Source: Hyphomicrobium sp. (GTDB lineage Bacteria > Pseudomonadota > Alphaproteobacteria > Rhizobiales > Hyphomicrobiaceae). From it: 64,000 nucleotides of DNA. The notes beneath the pieces were generated by a model. It was not told where the DNA came from. It did not search any database and saw nothing but the letters and a program-made list of their open reading frames with translations. Below, in pieces: positions 16,781-25,345 of this stretch. Within the stretch, counting starts at the first letter, position 1. Each line of letters starts with the position of its first letter. Made by a program: the position numbers and the translations under genes. The DNA is taken from the NCBI GenBank assembly GCA_022843145.1, contig JALHOF010000007.1, positions 124,001 to 188,000 of the forward strand. The letters run 5' to 3'.

Positions 16781-17977
16781 CTAGGATATTTTTCGCGGCC
16801 TGACAGCGCCTTTGAGCCGACGCAGCGCCAGCAGCAGTTCGCTCGTCACCCAGTGCCGCGACATCACGCTTTCCGAGAGGATATCGCGCCGGAGAACCCG
16901 CTCGATCCACGCGAGCGCCCGCGCCTGTTCCCAGCGGCTGCCTCGTGGGAAAGCCTTGACCGTCGCAATGATGCTCCACGGCAACCTGATGTGCCGCGTG
17001 CCGTCGATGGCGATTTGACCGTTCTTGCGCAGAATATAGCCGTCGGAGCTGTCGGTCTCCTCGGCGTTGAGAACGCGCGTGTCGAGCGTCTTCATCCACA
17101 ATCGGTCGATTGGCACCATCTCGTCGTCGCGGCTGAACTGGTGCAGCACATCATGCACGAGACCGGCCAGTCCGATGGCGCGAACCTTGGTGTGATAGCT
17201 CGGATAGTCGTACCAGCGCGCCTCTTCGGAGACGCGCGTCCTCCGAAGCCATCGCACGCCGCGCTGGATCGCTTCGGTCACCGCCGTGATCTGCTTGGGG
17301 TCACCCTCAAGCCCTGCTTTCGACCTCGCGCGGTACTTGTCGAGACCTAGCAGCGCCCAGGCCGTGGCATAAGTGGACGCGTGACGGTCGTTCGGCAGAG
17401 CAGGATAAACCGGCCACCACCCGTCGGACGATTGGTTGGCCAACATGAAGTCGATGGCTGCCTGCGGCACGTCCAGGTTGACGTGTCCGAGACTGTAGAG
17501 AACCCAGCCGCTTGCCGCGATGTGTTCGGGCTTGTCGCCGAGTTCGCGCCAGCAGCCACAGGATGGATCCATCGTGTTGAGAACGAACTTCTCGATCGCC
17601 GACTTGTTGACCTCCGCAAGCCCCGCGATCGCCACCGTCATCTGCGCGACGGTCCAAGGCACGAAGCCCTGATCGGCGGCCCATTTGGAGTTGCCGAGCT
17701 CATACGCCATGTGATCGGTAATCTGCGTGATCATGCGGTCGAGATTTGCCTCGGCGTCCGAAGACAACGGCATCTCGCCCACGGCGGCACTTCCGAGGCG
17801 CTGGAAGGCCTGGATCTGCCCGATGCGGCTCGTGAACTCGTCGGGATTTCGGATCAGGTCTTGCGCCGCAAAACTCAGCGCACCACCCACCGCGATCGTC
17901 AAGATGCGGCCGATCCACGAGAGCTTACTGAAAAAAGTGAGCAAGCTCTGCAACGTCCCTTCTTCGCCGGCAGGCAT
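16781..17977 (-). CDS. Prenyltransferase/squalene-cyclase-like toroid protein
   Basis: A 398-residue protein with alpha/alpha-toroid repeats like those of squalene-hopene cyclases: residues around GCWRELGDKPEHIAAS and SSDGWWPVYP followed by ASTYATAWALLGL resemble QW repeats. It has only one such domain and no DxDD protonation motif, so it is unlikely to be a hopene cyclase. A hydrophobic segment near residues 20-38 may attach it to the membrane. The ATG at 17977 has GGGGGA a few bases upstream; the frame extends 26 codons further. It lies between petC and mtnP on the same strand. Function unknown. Confidence 0.65.
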   Translation of the reverse strand: MPAGEEGTLQSLLTFFSKLSWIGRILTIAVGGALSFAAQDLIRNPDEFTSRIGQIQAFQRLGSAAVGEMPLSSDAEANLDRMITQITDHMAYELGNSKWAADQGFVPWTVAQMTVAIAGLAEVNKSAIEKFVLNTMDPSCGCWRELGDKPEHIAASGWVLYSLGHVNLDVPQAAIDFMLANQSSDGWWPVYPALPNDRHASTYATAWALLGLDKYRARSKAGLEGDPKQITAVTEAIQRGVRWLRRTRVSEEARWYDYPSYHTKVRAIGLAGLVHDVLHQFSRDDEMVPIDRLWMKTLDTRVLNAEETDSSDGYILRKNGQIAIDGTRHIRLPWSIIATVKAFPRGSRWEQARALAWIERVLRRDILSESVMSRHWVTSELLLALRRLKGAVRPRKIS

Positions 17978-18151
17978 CGGCGTCCCCCACTCTCGACTTC
18001 TAAAAGTTTGAACGAAGGCAATAGCTTGTAAAGCTCGTTGTCGGTGTTCGTCCACGGCGAACGACCGCGCGATGGAACATCGCGCGGTTCAAGGAGTCAA
18101 TGACGAGAGGGCATCAGCGGGCTCCCAATGAACATCGTGGGCGGAAAAGCG

Positions 18152-18178
18152 AAAAGGGCCCGCGACGGGGCCCTTCTC
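18152..18178 (-). terminator. Rho-independent terminator after petC
   Basis: Eight-base-pair GC-rich stem AAGGGCCC/GGGCCCTT (18154-18161 and 18168-18175) with a six-base loop. On the minus strand it is followed by TTTTCGCTTTT. It lies about 40 bases beyond the petC stop and would end the petABC transcript before the toroid-protein gene. Confidence 0.82.
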
Positions 18179-18216
18179 TCGATTCACATGTCCGTTCTGC
18201 GTCGAACAAATGCAAT

Positions 18217-19122
18217 TCAGTGTTTGACGCGCGCCCAGATCCGCTTCTTGGCGAGATACAGCAAGAACGTCGTCACCAGCAGGTACAGCATCGCTTGCCA
18301 GCCGATGCGCTTGCGGTCGTTGAGCGAAGGGTCGGCTGCCCACGCGAGAAACGCGGTCACGTCACGCGCATTCTGTTCCATCGACATTTTCGGGCCGGCA
18401 TAGTTGGCCATGGCCTTGCCGCTATCGTCTTTGCTGTAGTCGACCGATCCCTCAGTTTGGATCGGCTGCACCATGGCGATCTGATGGCCGGGGAAAGCCG
18501 CGTTGTAGCTCATGCCGTCGCCAAGCGTGACACCGGCCGGCGGGTCCTTGTAGCCCATCAGCAGGGCGTAGAGATAATCGGCGCCAGCCTCTTGATACCC
18601 CGTCAGAATGTCGCGAGCCATCAGGAAGATGTGCGTGTACCAAGGCGCCGTCGGTTCGACGGTGCGCGCCTTGACGATGATCGAGAGATCAGGCGGCAGC
18701 GCGCCATTGAAGGTATCGCGGGCCTCGGCTTCGTTCTTGTGCGGTCCGAGGATCGGGTCCGAAAGCTTGGCCGGACGCTCGAACATCTTGCCCTTCTCGT
18801 TGGGACCGTCGGTGATCTTGTTGTCCCAAGAAGCGGCCAGCGCCTTGACCGCTTCCTCGTCGAACTCGGGACCGCCGGGCTGCACGAGGTTGCGGAACGC
18901 GATCCGCTTCATGCCGTGACAGGCTTTACAGACGTCACGGTAGACGCGGAAGCCGCGCTGCAGCTGTTCCTTGTCGTACTGACCGCTGAAACCGGCGAAC
19001 GACCAGGGCTGCTTGGCGATCGAGATGTGGTCACCACCCGCCGCTTCCGCTGGCAGCGGTTGCAGGAGTGCGAGGGTGACGGCGCCGAGAACGGCGCGCA
19101 GCGAAGATTTAGTCATGAACAT
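18217..19122 (-). CDS. petC: Ubiquinol-cytochrome c reductase, cytochrome c1
   Basis: Cytochrome c1 of 301 residues. It has a signal peptide (SLRAVLGAVTLALLQPLPAEA), a heme-binding CKACH near residue 68, a methionine-containing axial ligand region, and a C-terminal membrane anchor (WQAMLYLLVTTFLLYLAKKRI). It passes electrons from the Rieske protein to soluble cytochrome c. The ATG at 19122 is used; the ATG two codons on is an alternative. It follows petB by 16 bases and is the last gene of petABC, followed by a terminator. Confidence 0.95.
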   Translation of the reverse strand: MFMTKSSLRAVLGAVTLALLQPLPAEAAGGDHISIAKQPWSFAGFSGQYDKEQLQRGFRVYRDVCKACHGMKRIAFRNLVQPGGPEFDEEAVKALAASWDNKITDGPNEKGKMFERPAKLSDPILGPHKNEAEARDTFNGALPPDLSIIVKARTVEPTAPWYTHIFLMARDILTGYQEAGADYLYALLMGYKDPPAGVTLGDGMSYNAAFPGHQIAMVQPIQTEGSVDYSKDDSGKAMANYAGPKMSMEQNARDVTAFLAWAADPSLNDRKRIGWQAMLYLLVTTFLLYLAKKRIWARVKH

Positions 19123-19138
19123 GTTTCCCACCCCGGCC

Positions 19139-20428
19139 TCAACGCTTCTCTGGCGCGGCTGCCGCGCCAGCCGGCGTGCCCGCTCCGCCGCCACCTGGAC
19201 CCAACACGCTCTCAGTGATCGAACGCGGCATCTTGCTGGGCGTCTCGATGAGACCGACGATCGGCATCACGATCAGGAAGTGAGCGAAGTAGTACGCGGT
19301 GAATACGCGCGCCCAGAACACGTACACGCCTTCCGCAGGCTTGGCGCCGAGATAGCCGAGCGCCAGGCACGAGAACAGGAACAACCAGAAGAACCAGCGA
19401 TAGATCGGCCGGTACTTGGTCGAGCGGACGCGGCTCGTGTCAAGCCAGGACACGAAGAACAGCACGAGGATCGAACCGAACATCGCGATGACGCCGCCGA
19501 GCTTGGACGGAATGGCGCGCAGGATCGCGTAGAACGGCAGGAAGTACCACTCGGGCACGATGTGCGGCGGTGTCACCAGCGGATTGGCCTCGATGTAGTT
19601 GTCGGCATGGCCAAGATAGTCCGGAAGAAAGAACACGAACCACGCGAACACGATGAGGAACGCGAACATTCCGACCGCATCCTTCATCACGGCATAGGGC
19701 GCCATCGGAACCGAATCCGACTTGTGCTGCAGCTCTATGCCGGTCGGGTTGTTCTGGCCTGCGACGTGCAGAGCCCAAACGTGGAGGATGACGAGACCGG
19801 TGATTACGAACGGCAGGAGATAGTGGAGCGAGAAAAACCGGTTGAGCGTCGTACCCGACACCGAATAACCGCCCCACAGCCATTCGACGATGGCCGTTCC
19901 GAAACCTGGGATGATGCCATCCAGGGAGGAGAACAGGTTGGTGATGACCGTCACGCCCCAGAAGCTCATCTGGCCCCACGGCAGCGCATAACCCATGAAC
20001 GCCGTTGCCATCATCGCGAGGAAGATCAACACGCCGAGGATCCAAAGGATCTCACGCGGAGCCTTGTAAGACCCGTAATAAAGACCGCGGAAGATGTGAA
20101 TGTAGACGGCGACGAAGAACATCGACGCGCCGACAGCGTGGAAGTTGCGGATCATCCAGCCGAAGTTGACGTCGCGGCGGATGTGCTCGATCGAGTTGAA
20201 CGCACCCTCGGCACTCGGCTGATAGTGCATGGCGAGCATGACGCCGGTGAGAATCTGCGCGACGAGGCAGAACGAGAGAATACCGCCGAACGTCCACAGG
20301 TAGTTGAGGTTCCTGGGCGTCGGAAAGTCCACGAAGCTGTCGTGAACAAGGCGCATGATCGGCAGTCGCTCGTCGAACCACTTGGCAAAACGGGACTGCG
20401 GATTATAGGTCGAGACATGATTGGACAT
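19139..20428 (-). CDS. petB: Ubiquinol-cytochrome c reductase, cytochrome b
   Basis: Cytochrome b of 429 residues with eight or more transmembrane helices. It shows the paired heme histidines ([48 protein letters not shown]), the quinol-site [13 protein letters not shown] (PEWY motif) and the [14 protein letters not shown] segment. A proline/alanine-rich C-terminal tail follows the last helix. It starts at ATG 20428, 14 bases after petA. It is separate from petC, unlike the fused fbcH of Bradyrhizobium. Confidence 0.97.
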   Translation of the reverse strand: MSNHVSTYNPQSRFAKWFDERLPIMRLVHDSFVDFPTPRNLNYLWTFGGILSFCLVAQILTGVMLAMHYQPSAEGAFNSIEHIRRDVNFGWMIRNFHAVGASMFFVAVYIHIFRGLYYGSYKAPREILWILGVLIFLAMMATAFMGYALPWGQMSFWGVTVITNLFSSLDGIIPGFGTAIVEWLWGGYSVSGTTLNRFFSLHYLLPFVITGLVILHVWALHVAGQNNPTGIELQHKSDSVPMAPYAVMKDAVGMFAFLIVFAWFVFFLPDYLGHADNYIEANPLVTPPHIVPEWYFLPFYAILRAIPSKLGGVIAMFGSILVLFFVSWLDTSRVRSTKYRPIYRWFFWLFLFSCLALGYLGAKPAEGVYVFWARVFTAYYFAHFLIVMPIVGLIETPSKMPRSITESVLGPGGGGAGTPAGAAAAPEKR

Positions 20429-20442
20429 GGTGGTCGAAGCCC

Positions 20443-20979
20443 TCAGCCGATCTTGATCTTGGTGTCGGACACGAACTCGTAGGGCGGAACCTCGAGGTTG
20501 CGCGGCGCCGGACCCTTACGGATGCGACCCGACGTGTCGTAGTGGGAGCCGTGGCACGGGCAGAACCATCCGCCGAAATCGCCCTTCGAGTCGGCCATCG
20601 TCTGTCCCTTGGGTACGCAACCGAGATGCGTGCAGATGCCTACCATCACGAGCCAGTTTTCTTTCCCGGCCTTGACGCGCTTGGCGTCGACCTCGGGATC
20701 GGGCAGCTCGGTCACCGGCGTCTTCGCAGCGGCGGCGACCTCGTCTTTCGTTCGATTGCGGATGAAAACCGGCTTCCCGCGCCACATGACGGTGATCGCC
20801 TGACCTTCCTTGACCGGTGTCAGATCGATTTCCGTCGAAGCCAATGCCTTGGCGCCGGCGTCGGGGTTCATCTGCTGCACGAACGGCCAGATCAACGACG
20901 CCGCGCCGACTGCCGCAAACGCGTTCGCGGCGAGAACCAGGACATCACGGCGATTTGGATCTTCGATTTCGGCTGCCAA
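20443..20979 (-). CDS. petA: Ubiquinol-cytochrome c reductase Rieske iron-sulfur subunit
   Basis: Rieske protein of 178 residues. An N-terminal membrane anchor ([20 protein letters not shown]) precedes the 2Fe-2S domain with CTHLGC and CPCHGSHYD cluster-binding boxes and the [13 protein letters not shown] end. The start is taken as TTG at 20979 because AGGAGG lies 5 bases before it and the RRDVLVLAA Tat-like targeting segment follows at the expected distance. The in-frame extension to 21132 has no family similarity. First gene of petABC. Confidence 0.94.
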   Translation of the reverse strand: MAAEIEDPNRRDVLVLAANAFAAVGAASLIWPFVQQMNPDAGAKALASTEIDLTPVKEGQAITVMWRGKPVFIRNRTKDEVAAAAKTPVTELPDPEVDAKRVKAGKENWLVMVGICTHLGCVPKGQTMADSKGDFGGWFCPCHGSHYDTSGRIRKGPAPRNLEVPPYEFVSDTKIKIG

Positions 20980-21286
20980 GTGTGCCTCCTCGTTTCGCCC
21001 GTTCCCATCGGCGGGCGTCTTACATTGATGCGAGACGTGCAGGTCGAACGGGCTCGGCCCGGCGGTCCTCGACACGCGCTTCGACATCGACAATTTCACG
21101 AATGACCGGCGGCCACGTTGATATGGAACCACCGACGCTGCGTCCTTTTGGCACCGTTTGATGCTGGCCTCAATGCGTCGAAAGGCACAACGATCGGGGC
21201 AATTTGGCGCATGTGCGAGGAACTGCTACGCGTTCTCCCATGATCTCGATCCAAGGTGGATTGGACGCAAACGGTGGAGGAGCCAG

Positions 21287-21772
21287 TTGCGCCTCGCACT
21301 CTATCAGCCCGACATCCCCCAAAATACGGGGACGCTGTTGCGCACTGCGGCGTGTTTGGCGGTGCCGCTCGACGTTATCGGACCAACCGGTTTCGACATG
21401 ACCGATCGGGCGCTAAAACGTGCCGGCCTCGACTATCTCGATCTCGTCGACCTTTTACGCCACGAGAGCTTCGAAGTCTTTGACGAATGGCGCCGGCGGC
21501 AAGCGCCCACGCCGCGACTGATACTGGTCTCGGCCCATGCCCAAACCAGTCTGCTCGAGTTCAAATTCGAATGTAGCGATATTCTATTGCTGGGCCGGGA
21601 ATCTGCCGGCGTGCCGGAAGCGGTCCGCGCTATCTCCGATGCCGCGATCCGCATTCCGCTCGTGGCCGGCGTCAGGTCGCTCAACGTCGCCGTCGCAGGC
21701 GCCATTGTTCTAAGCGAGGCCCTGCGGCAGACCGGAAGCTATCCCGTACCCCTCGCTCCGCTTCGTCTTTAG
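21287..21772 (+). CDS. trmL: tRNA (cytidine(34)-2'-O)-methyltransferase
   Basis: TrmL-type SPOUT methyltransferase of 161 residues, predicted to methylate the wobble ribose of tRNA-Leu isoacceptors. Motifs are LYQPDIPQNTGTLLRTAACL at the start, LLLGRESAGVP, and the knotted end IPLVAGVRSLNVAVAGAIVL. The TTG at 21287 follows GGTGGAGGAG by four bases and yields exactly the family start, so it is preferred over the in-frame ATGs upstream (from 21158). Convergent with the next gene. Confidence 0.92.
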   Translation: MRLALYQPDIPQNTGTLLRTAACLAVPLDVIGPTGFDMTDRALKRAGLDYLDLVDLLRHESFEVFDEWRRRQAPTPRLILVSAHAQTSLLEFKFECSDILLLGRESAGVPEAVRAISDAAIRIPLVAGVRSLNVAVAGAIVLSEALRQTGSYPVPLAPLRL

Positions 21773-21786
21773 CCGGGACTTGCGCT

Positions 21787-22572
21787 TCAGCGCGACCGAT
21801 CGACGATCGTCACCCACCCGCTGCCGACTTCCGCTGCCGGCTGCGAGACAACTCCTGCCCGGCGGGCACGGGCGGCTGCCAATTGGATCTCATCGAATCC
21901 GGCGAGAGACGAGACCGGGTGCGAAGAGACGTGCTGTGATGGAGTTGGGCCGCCAAGCTTTTGAGCGCTGGATTTCCGGGGAGGCACGACCGTCGTGCGA
22001 TCAATGGCTCCCTGATCGCCCGCAGCCGCTTGTCCCCCAGGCTTGCCGCGTCCGGGCGTACTCCATCCCTCTGTTTGCCACGTCGCCTTCTTGGCCTTGC
22101 CGCCGCTCGGCGCGGCGACGGGCACTTCGGCCACATCCGCCGAACTCGGGACGTGTTTGCCGCCGGCGCCCATCCGTACGAGTTGCAGCTCGTGACGCAA
22201 CCGTTCGATCTCGAGCGTATAGAGATGAGTGCAGTCGAGGCGCTTCGGCTTCGGGCCGAGCGGCATGATGATGCGGCCATAGAACGTGCCGCCGATGCTC
22301 GAGCCCTCGACATCTTGTGAGCCGATGGCGCCGACATCGAGATAGGCGTCGTTGCTCGCGGTGTTGGAGCAGCAGGCCGTGCCATCTGCCGCCCTGAACT
22401 CGTCGCTGCCGGACGGAAGCGGGACATGAGGCAACGCCAGGCCATGTTGATAGGTCTGGTTGTAGTAGCTCGAACCAAACTGATTGTTGGCATTCTGCGC
22501 CGACGCTTCTGCCGAGAAAAACGCGGCCAAGGCATAGAAACCGGCTTTCGGCAGATACGTCGAGCGCGCCAT
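21787..22572 (-). CDS. Exported hypothetical protein, third gene of secreted set
   Basis: Unrecognised 261-residue protein with a signal peptide (residues 1-26, ending EASAQ). The mature N-terminal half has a GTACCSNTASNDAYLDVG motif and IGGTFYGRIIMPLG, then LDCTHLYTLEIERLRHELQL, which looks like a short coiled helix. The C-terminal third is Gly/Pro/Ala/Ser-rich and low in complexity. Three cysteines (two adjacent) could form disulfides in the periplasm. A GAGGG lies 7 bases before the ATG. It lies 10 bases downstream of the chaperone-like gene and is probably co-transcribed with it. Confidence 0.65.
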   Translation of the reverse strand: MARSTYLPKAGFYALAAFFSAEASAQNANNQFGSSYYNQTYQHGLALPHVPLPSGSDEFRAADGTACCSNTASNDAYLDVGAIGSQDVEGSSIGGTFYGRIIMPLGPKPKRLDCTHLYTLEIERLRHELQLVRMGAGGKHVPSSADVAEVPVAAPSGGKAKKATWQTEGWSTPGRGKPGGQAAAGDQGAIDRTTVVPPRKSSAQKLGGPTPSQHVSSHPVSSLAGFDEIQLAAARARRAGVVSQPAAEVGSGWVTIVDRSR

Positions 22573-22582
22573 GACTGAACCC

Positions 22583-23014
22583 TCACTGAACCCTTTGGGC
22601 GTAGAATCGTCCGCACACCTGCGTCTTCATTCGTGCCGATTGACTGTTGAACGGCACGCTCTCGGCGCAGACTCGGATCTTGCGATCCTTCGCGGCACCG
22701 AACGGCACCATCACCAGAACGCTGCGGCGATCCTCGGCACCGATCATCGTCTCGCGTGGCACGACGTCGGCGGCGACCTCGTTGAACGCTTCGTCGTAAA
22801 CACGGACCTCGACCCTGATGCGGTGCTTGTAGGGGTTGCCCGGAAACACGCGCACGGCGAAACGGTCGTTGAAGCTTTTCACTTCACCGCGCATCGGCGT
22901 CATCGACTGTGCGGCGGCGGGCGCGGAGCCCATCGCCGGCACAATGACCTGAGCCGCGACGGCAGCGGCGACCGTGCGCCAACTCGCGACGTGCTTCAGG
23001 CCGATCACTCGCAT
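22583..23014 (-). CDS. Exported single-domain protein resembling a pilus chaperone N-domain
   Basis: A 143-residue exported protein with signal peptide (residues 1-36). The mature part resembles one immunoglobulin-like domain of PapD-type periplasmic chaperones: NPYKHRIRVEVRVYDEAFNEV, then a region with VPRETMIGAEDRRSVLVMVPF, and KIRVCAES. It has two cysteines (116 and 134) and lacks a second domain. It overlaps the upstream subunit-like gene by 10 bases. The assignment rests on fold-like pattern only. It could also be a generic periplasmic beta-sandwich protein. Confidence 0.6.
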   Translation of the reverse strand: MRVIGLKHVASWRTVAAAVAAQVIVPAMGSAPAAAQSMTPMRGEVKSFNDRFAVRVFPGNPYKHRIRVEVRVYDEAFNEVAADVVPRETMIGAEDRRSVLVMVPFGAAKDRKIRVCAESVPFNSQSARMKTQVCGRFYAQRVQ

Positions 23015-23493
23015 CGCACCACCACCTCGGTGAGGTAGGCGCCGGCAGGGAACGTGCCCGACGACTTCTCGGCGCGGAGATTGACGCTCAACAAAGTCAC
23101 TCCGGCATTGACGGGGGTCGGCGTGGTGCCAGGCGTGTCGCCGATTGTCGTCGAACCCGAGCCTTGGTAACGCGCGAAGAAATCGACGCCCGTATCGCCT
23201 CCGGCAGGAGCGGTCGTGAAAGCGGAGGGCGCGTCGGCGCTGACCGAGAAGGAACCGCCCGTGCTGAGCACGGTCACCGTGCCGGCCAGACCGCCGGGAT
23301 TGGTAGAGGCAAGTGATGTGAAGCCCGCGTCGGGCGACAGAACACCGGGGATGCCAACCGTCAGGATGCAGGTCGACGTGACGGCACCAGTGAAAGGAAC
23401 ATTGGCGAGCTGCGCCGAAGCCGGCAGTGCCGCGAACAAGGTCGCGAGGGAGAGGGCAACGGCGACGGCGGATTTGCGGGCAACGGCTTTCAT
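23005..23493 (-). CDS. Exported beta-sandwich protein resembling spore coat U/fimbrial subunit
   Basis: A 162-residue protein with a signal peptide ending ASAQ (residues 1-28). The mature part is rich in Thr, Ser and Gly with alternating hydrophobic strands. One cysteine lies near the start (residue 42, TCILTVG) and one at the last position but one (residue 161), and the end FPAGAYLTEVVVRC resembles spore coat U and fimbrial subunits. It is first of the three-gene set; the next gene overlaps it by 10 bases. No usher gene is adjacent. Confidence 0.6.
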   Translation of the reverse strand: MKAVARKSAVAVALSLATLFAALPASAQLANVPFTGAVTSTCILTVGIPGVLSPDAGFTSLASTNPGGLAGTVTVLSTGGSFSVSADAPSAFTTAPAGGDTGVDFFARYQGSGSTTIGDTPGTTPTPVNAGVTLLSVNLRAEKSSGTFPAGAYLTEVVVRCE

Positions 23494-23874
23494 TAATTCG
23501 TACTCCGATCGTTTGCTTCGATGCGGTGTTATACGGAACGACTGCCGTCTGAATTCCTAAACCAGACCTTGCCAGTCGGGCATTTCACCGCGTAGGGATA
23601 AGCGTCGCTGAACGGATCCGGTGGGATTGAAAGTGAATTGAAACTATCGACCGCGACCGTCGGACGAGCGGTAGGCGCGGGCGCGCGGCCTTGCTGGCGG
23701 ACAGCACTTCAACCTCTGCGCGTTCGATGTGCGACGACTCAATCGGCATTCGCGCATCAATCGTGCCGCCAATTCCGCAACCGACCCTCGGCGCCCTGCC
23801 CCGCACCGTACCGGTCTGCTAGGCTACGGCTGTTACGGGCGAGAGGGTGACGGGGCGGAACAGGGGGGAGCGGG
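23494..23874. other. Intergenic region between divergent genes
   Basis: This gap of about 380 bases separates the minus-strand exported-protein set from the plus-strand YiiX-like gene and should carry both promoters. A GGGGGGAG lies right before the YiiX-like ATG. A short arginine/serine-rich open frame exists on the minus strand (23585-23806), but it has no recognisable features and is not called. Confidence 0.4.
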
Positions 23875-25257
23875 ATGCAGCATGTGACGCTGAAGCATAG
23901 TCTTGCCAATGACCTGGCTACGATACAGGCGATCGCCGCACGGCACGTCAGAAACCCGGCCGAGCTTGCGGCAAACCTCTCGGAAATCGCAACGCTCGTC
24001 GAGAACGTCGATTTCTCGCGCTACGATCCCGCAGACGTTCGCAAGGACGCGCACGCGCTGATAATCGGTCTATTCGACATGCGGATGCTGCTGCATGACG
24101 AATTGCCCGCCTGGCATCGCCATAAGTTCATGACGCGCGACGTGCAGGTGGCATTGCGGAATGTGTTCCGGCTGACCCGGTATGCGACCGACATGCTCGG
24201 CGAGATCGCGATCCTGCATCGGCGCCTGGACGAGGGTGAGCAAACCTATCGCGGCTTCACTGGACCGGACTTCAATACGCTCGGGCACCCGGCGCTCGGC
24301 TCTGGCGCACACGAGCCGTTCCAGTCAGGCGACGTCCTGTTGATGCGCGGGATGGCTGCAAACAGCGCTGCCATTGCACGCATCGGTGACATCGACAGCC
24401 AATTCAGCCATATCGGCATCGTCCATGTCGACGCGCGTGGCCGGCACCTCATCACCGAGGCGCTGATCGAGGAAGGTTCGATCGTCAACAAACTCGAGGA
24501 TACGCTCGACCACGGGCTGGGACGGTGCATCGTCTTCCGGCATCGCGACCCGGCCCTTGCCGCCCGCGCCGGAAAGATGATCCACGACTACATCTCCGGC
24601 ACGCTGACCAGCGGCGTTGGCCGACCGCTGGCCTACGACTTCTCGATGGAGCTCAAGGGCTACAAGCGGCTGTTCTGCTCGAAGCTGGTCCGCCAGGCGT
24701 TCGATATGGCGAGCGACGGCAAGGTTCTGCTGCCGACCTACAAGACCAGCCTGTTCATGAAGAACCGCGACTTCTTCAAGCGCATCGGCGTCACCGCGAC
24801 CGAGACCTTCGCGCCCGGCGATATCGAGCTAGAGCCCTGCTTCCGCGTCGTCGCCGAGTGGACCGACTATCGCGTCACGTCCGATCTCAGACTCGCCGAT
24901 CTGACGATGGACAAGTTCTTCGAGTGGATGGATCGGCATCACGACCGCTTCCACGAGACGTGGGCGATCCATCTCGTCAGCGTGCTCGGGCGCTTCGCCT
25001 CGATCCTGTCGAACGACGCCAAGAACCTGATCGCCGACGTCGTGCCAAAGGTGCCGGCGCACATGAGCCGGCGTACAATCGCGACCATCGCCATGTTGCA
25101 CGCGACGACCGAAACCGTGGTCAAGGAATTGCGCGAGATGGAGCGTCGTTCGAAGGAACTGACCGGCCGCCCGCTGCATCCGCGCGAGATCTCGGCTCAA
25201 CTCGAAGCGATCCGCCAGCGCGAAAACGGACGCATCGGCTATCTGAGAGCGAGTTGA
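23875..25257 (+). CDS. YiiX/YebB-like NlpC/P60 cysteine hydrolase
   Basis: A 460-residue protein containing a permuted NlpC/P60-like hydrolase domain. SGDVLLMRG starts the domain, FSHIGIVHVD holds the histidine, TEALIEEGSIVNKL and GRCIVFRHRDP follow, and KRLFCSKLVRQAF holds the cysteine nucleophile. An N-terminal helical region (1-120) and a long helical C-terminal extension (about 320-460) flank it. No signal peptide is seen, so it is probably cytoplasmic or membrane-associated. Substrates of the family (peptidoglycan, lipids or amides) are uncertain. Convergent with the ABC exporter gene. Confidence 0.78.
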   Translation: MQHVTLKHSLANDLATIQAIAARHVRNPAELAANLSEIATLVENVDFSRYDPADVRKDAHALIIGLFDMRMLLHDELPAWHRHKFMTRDVQVALRNVFRLTRYATDMLGEIAILHRRLDEGEQTYRGFTGPDFNTLGHPALGSGAHEPFQSGDVLLMRGMAANSAAIARIGDIDSQFSHIGIVHVDARGRHLITEALIEEGSIVNKLEDTLDHGLGRCIVFRHRDPALAARAGKMIHDYISGTLTSGVGRPLAYDFSMELKGYKRLFCSKLVRQAFDMASDGKVLLPTYKTSLFMKNRDFFKRIGVTATETFAPGDIELEPCFRVVAEWTDYRVTSDLRLADLTMDKFFEWMDRHHDRFHETWAIHLVSVLGRFASILSNDAKNLIADVVPKVPAHMSRRTIATIAMLHATTETVVKELREMERRSKELTGRPLHPREISAQLEAIRQRENGRIGYLRAS

Positions 25258-25345
25258 TGGCGGGTCGTGGAATGGATTGATTCCGATTCCTGCTGTCGAA
25301 CGAACTGTAAGGCTCTGCTGCGCCATCAGGTTGAGCAGGTTCGCA

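Noticed and set aside
19013-20482. Large plus-strand frame antisense to petB/petC
   Set aside because: The His/Glu/Arg-rich composition marks it as a shadow of the bc1 genes on the other strand.
23585-23806. Minus-strand open frame upstream of the exported trio
   Set aside because: No start signal or family, and its composition resembles the reverse of a GC-rich intergenic stretch.
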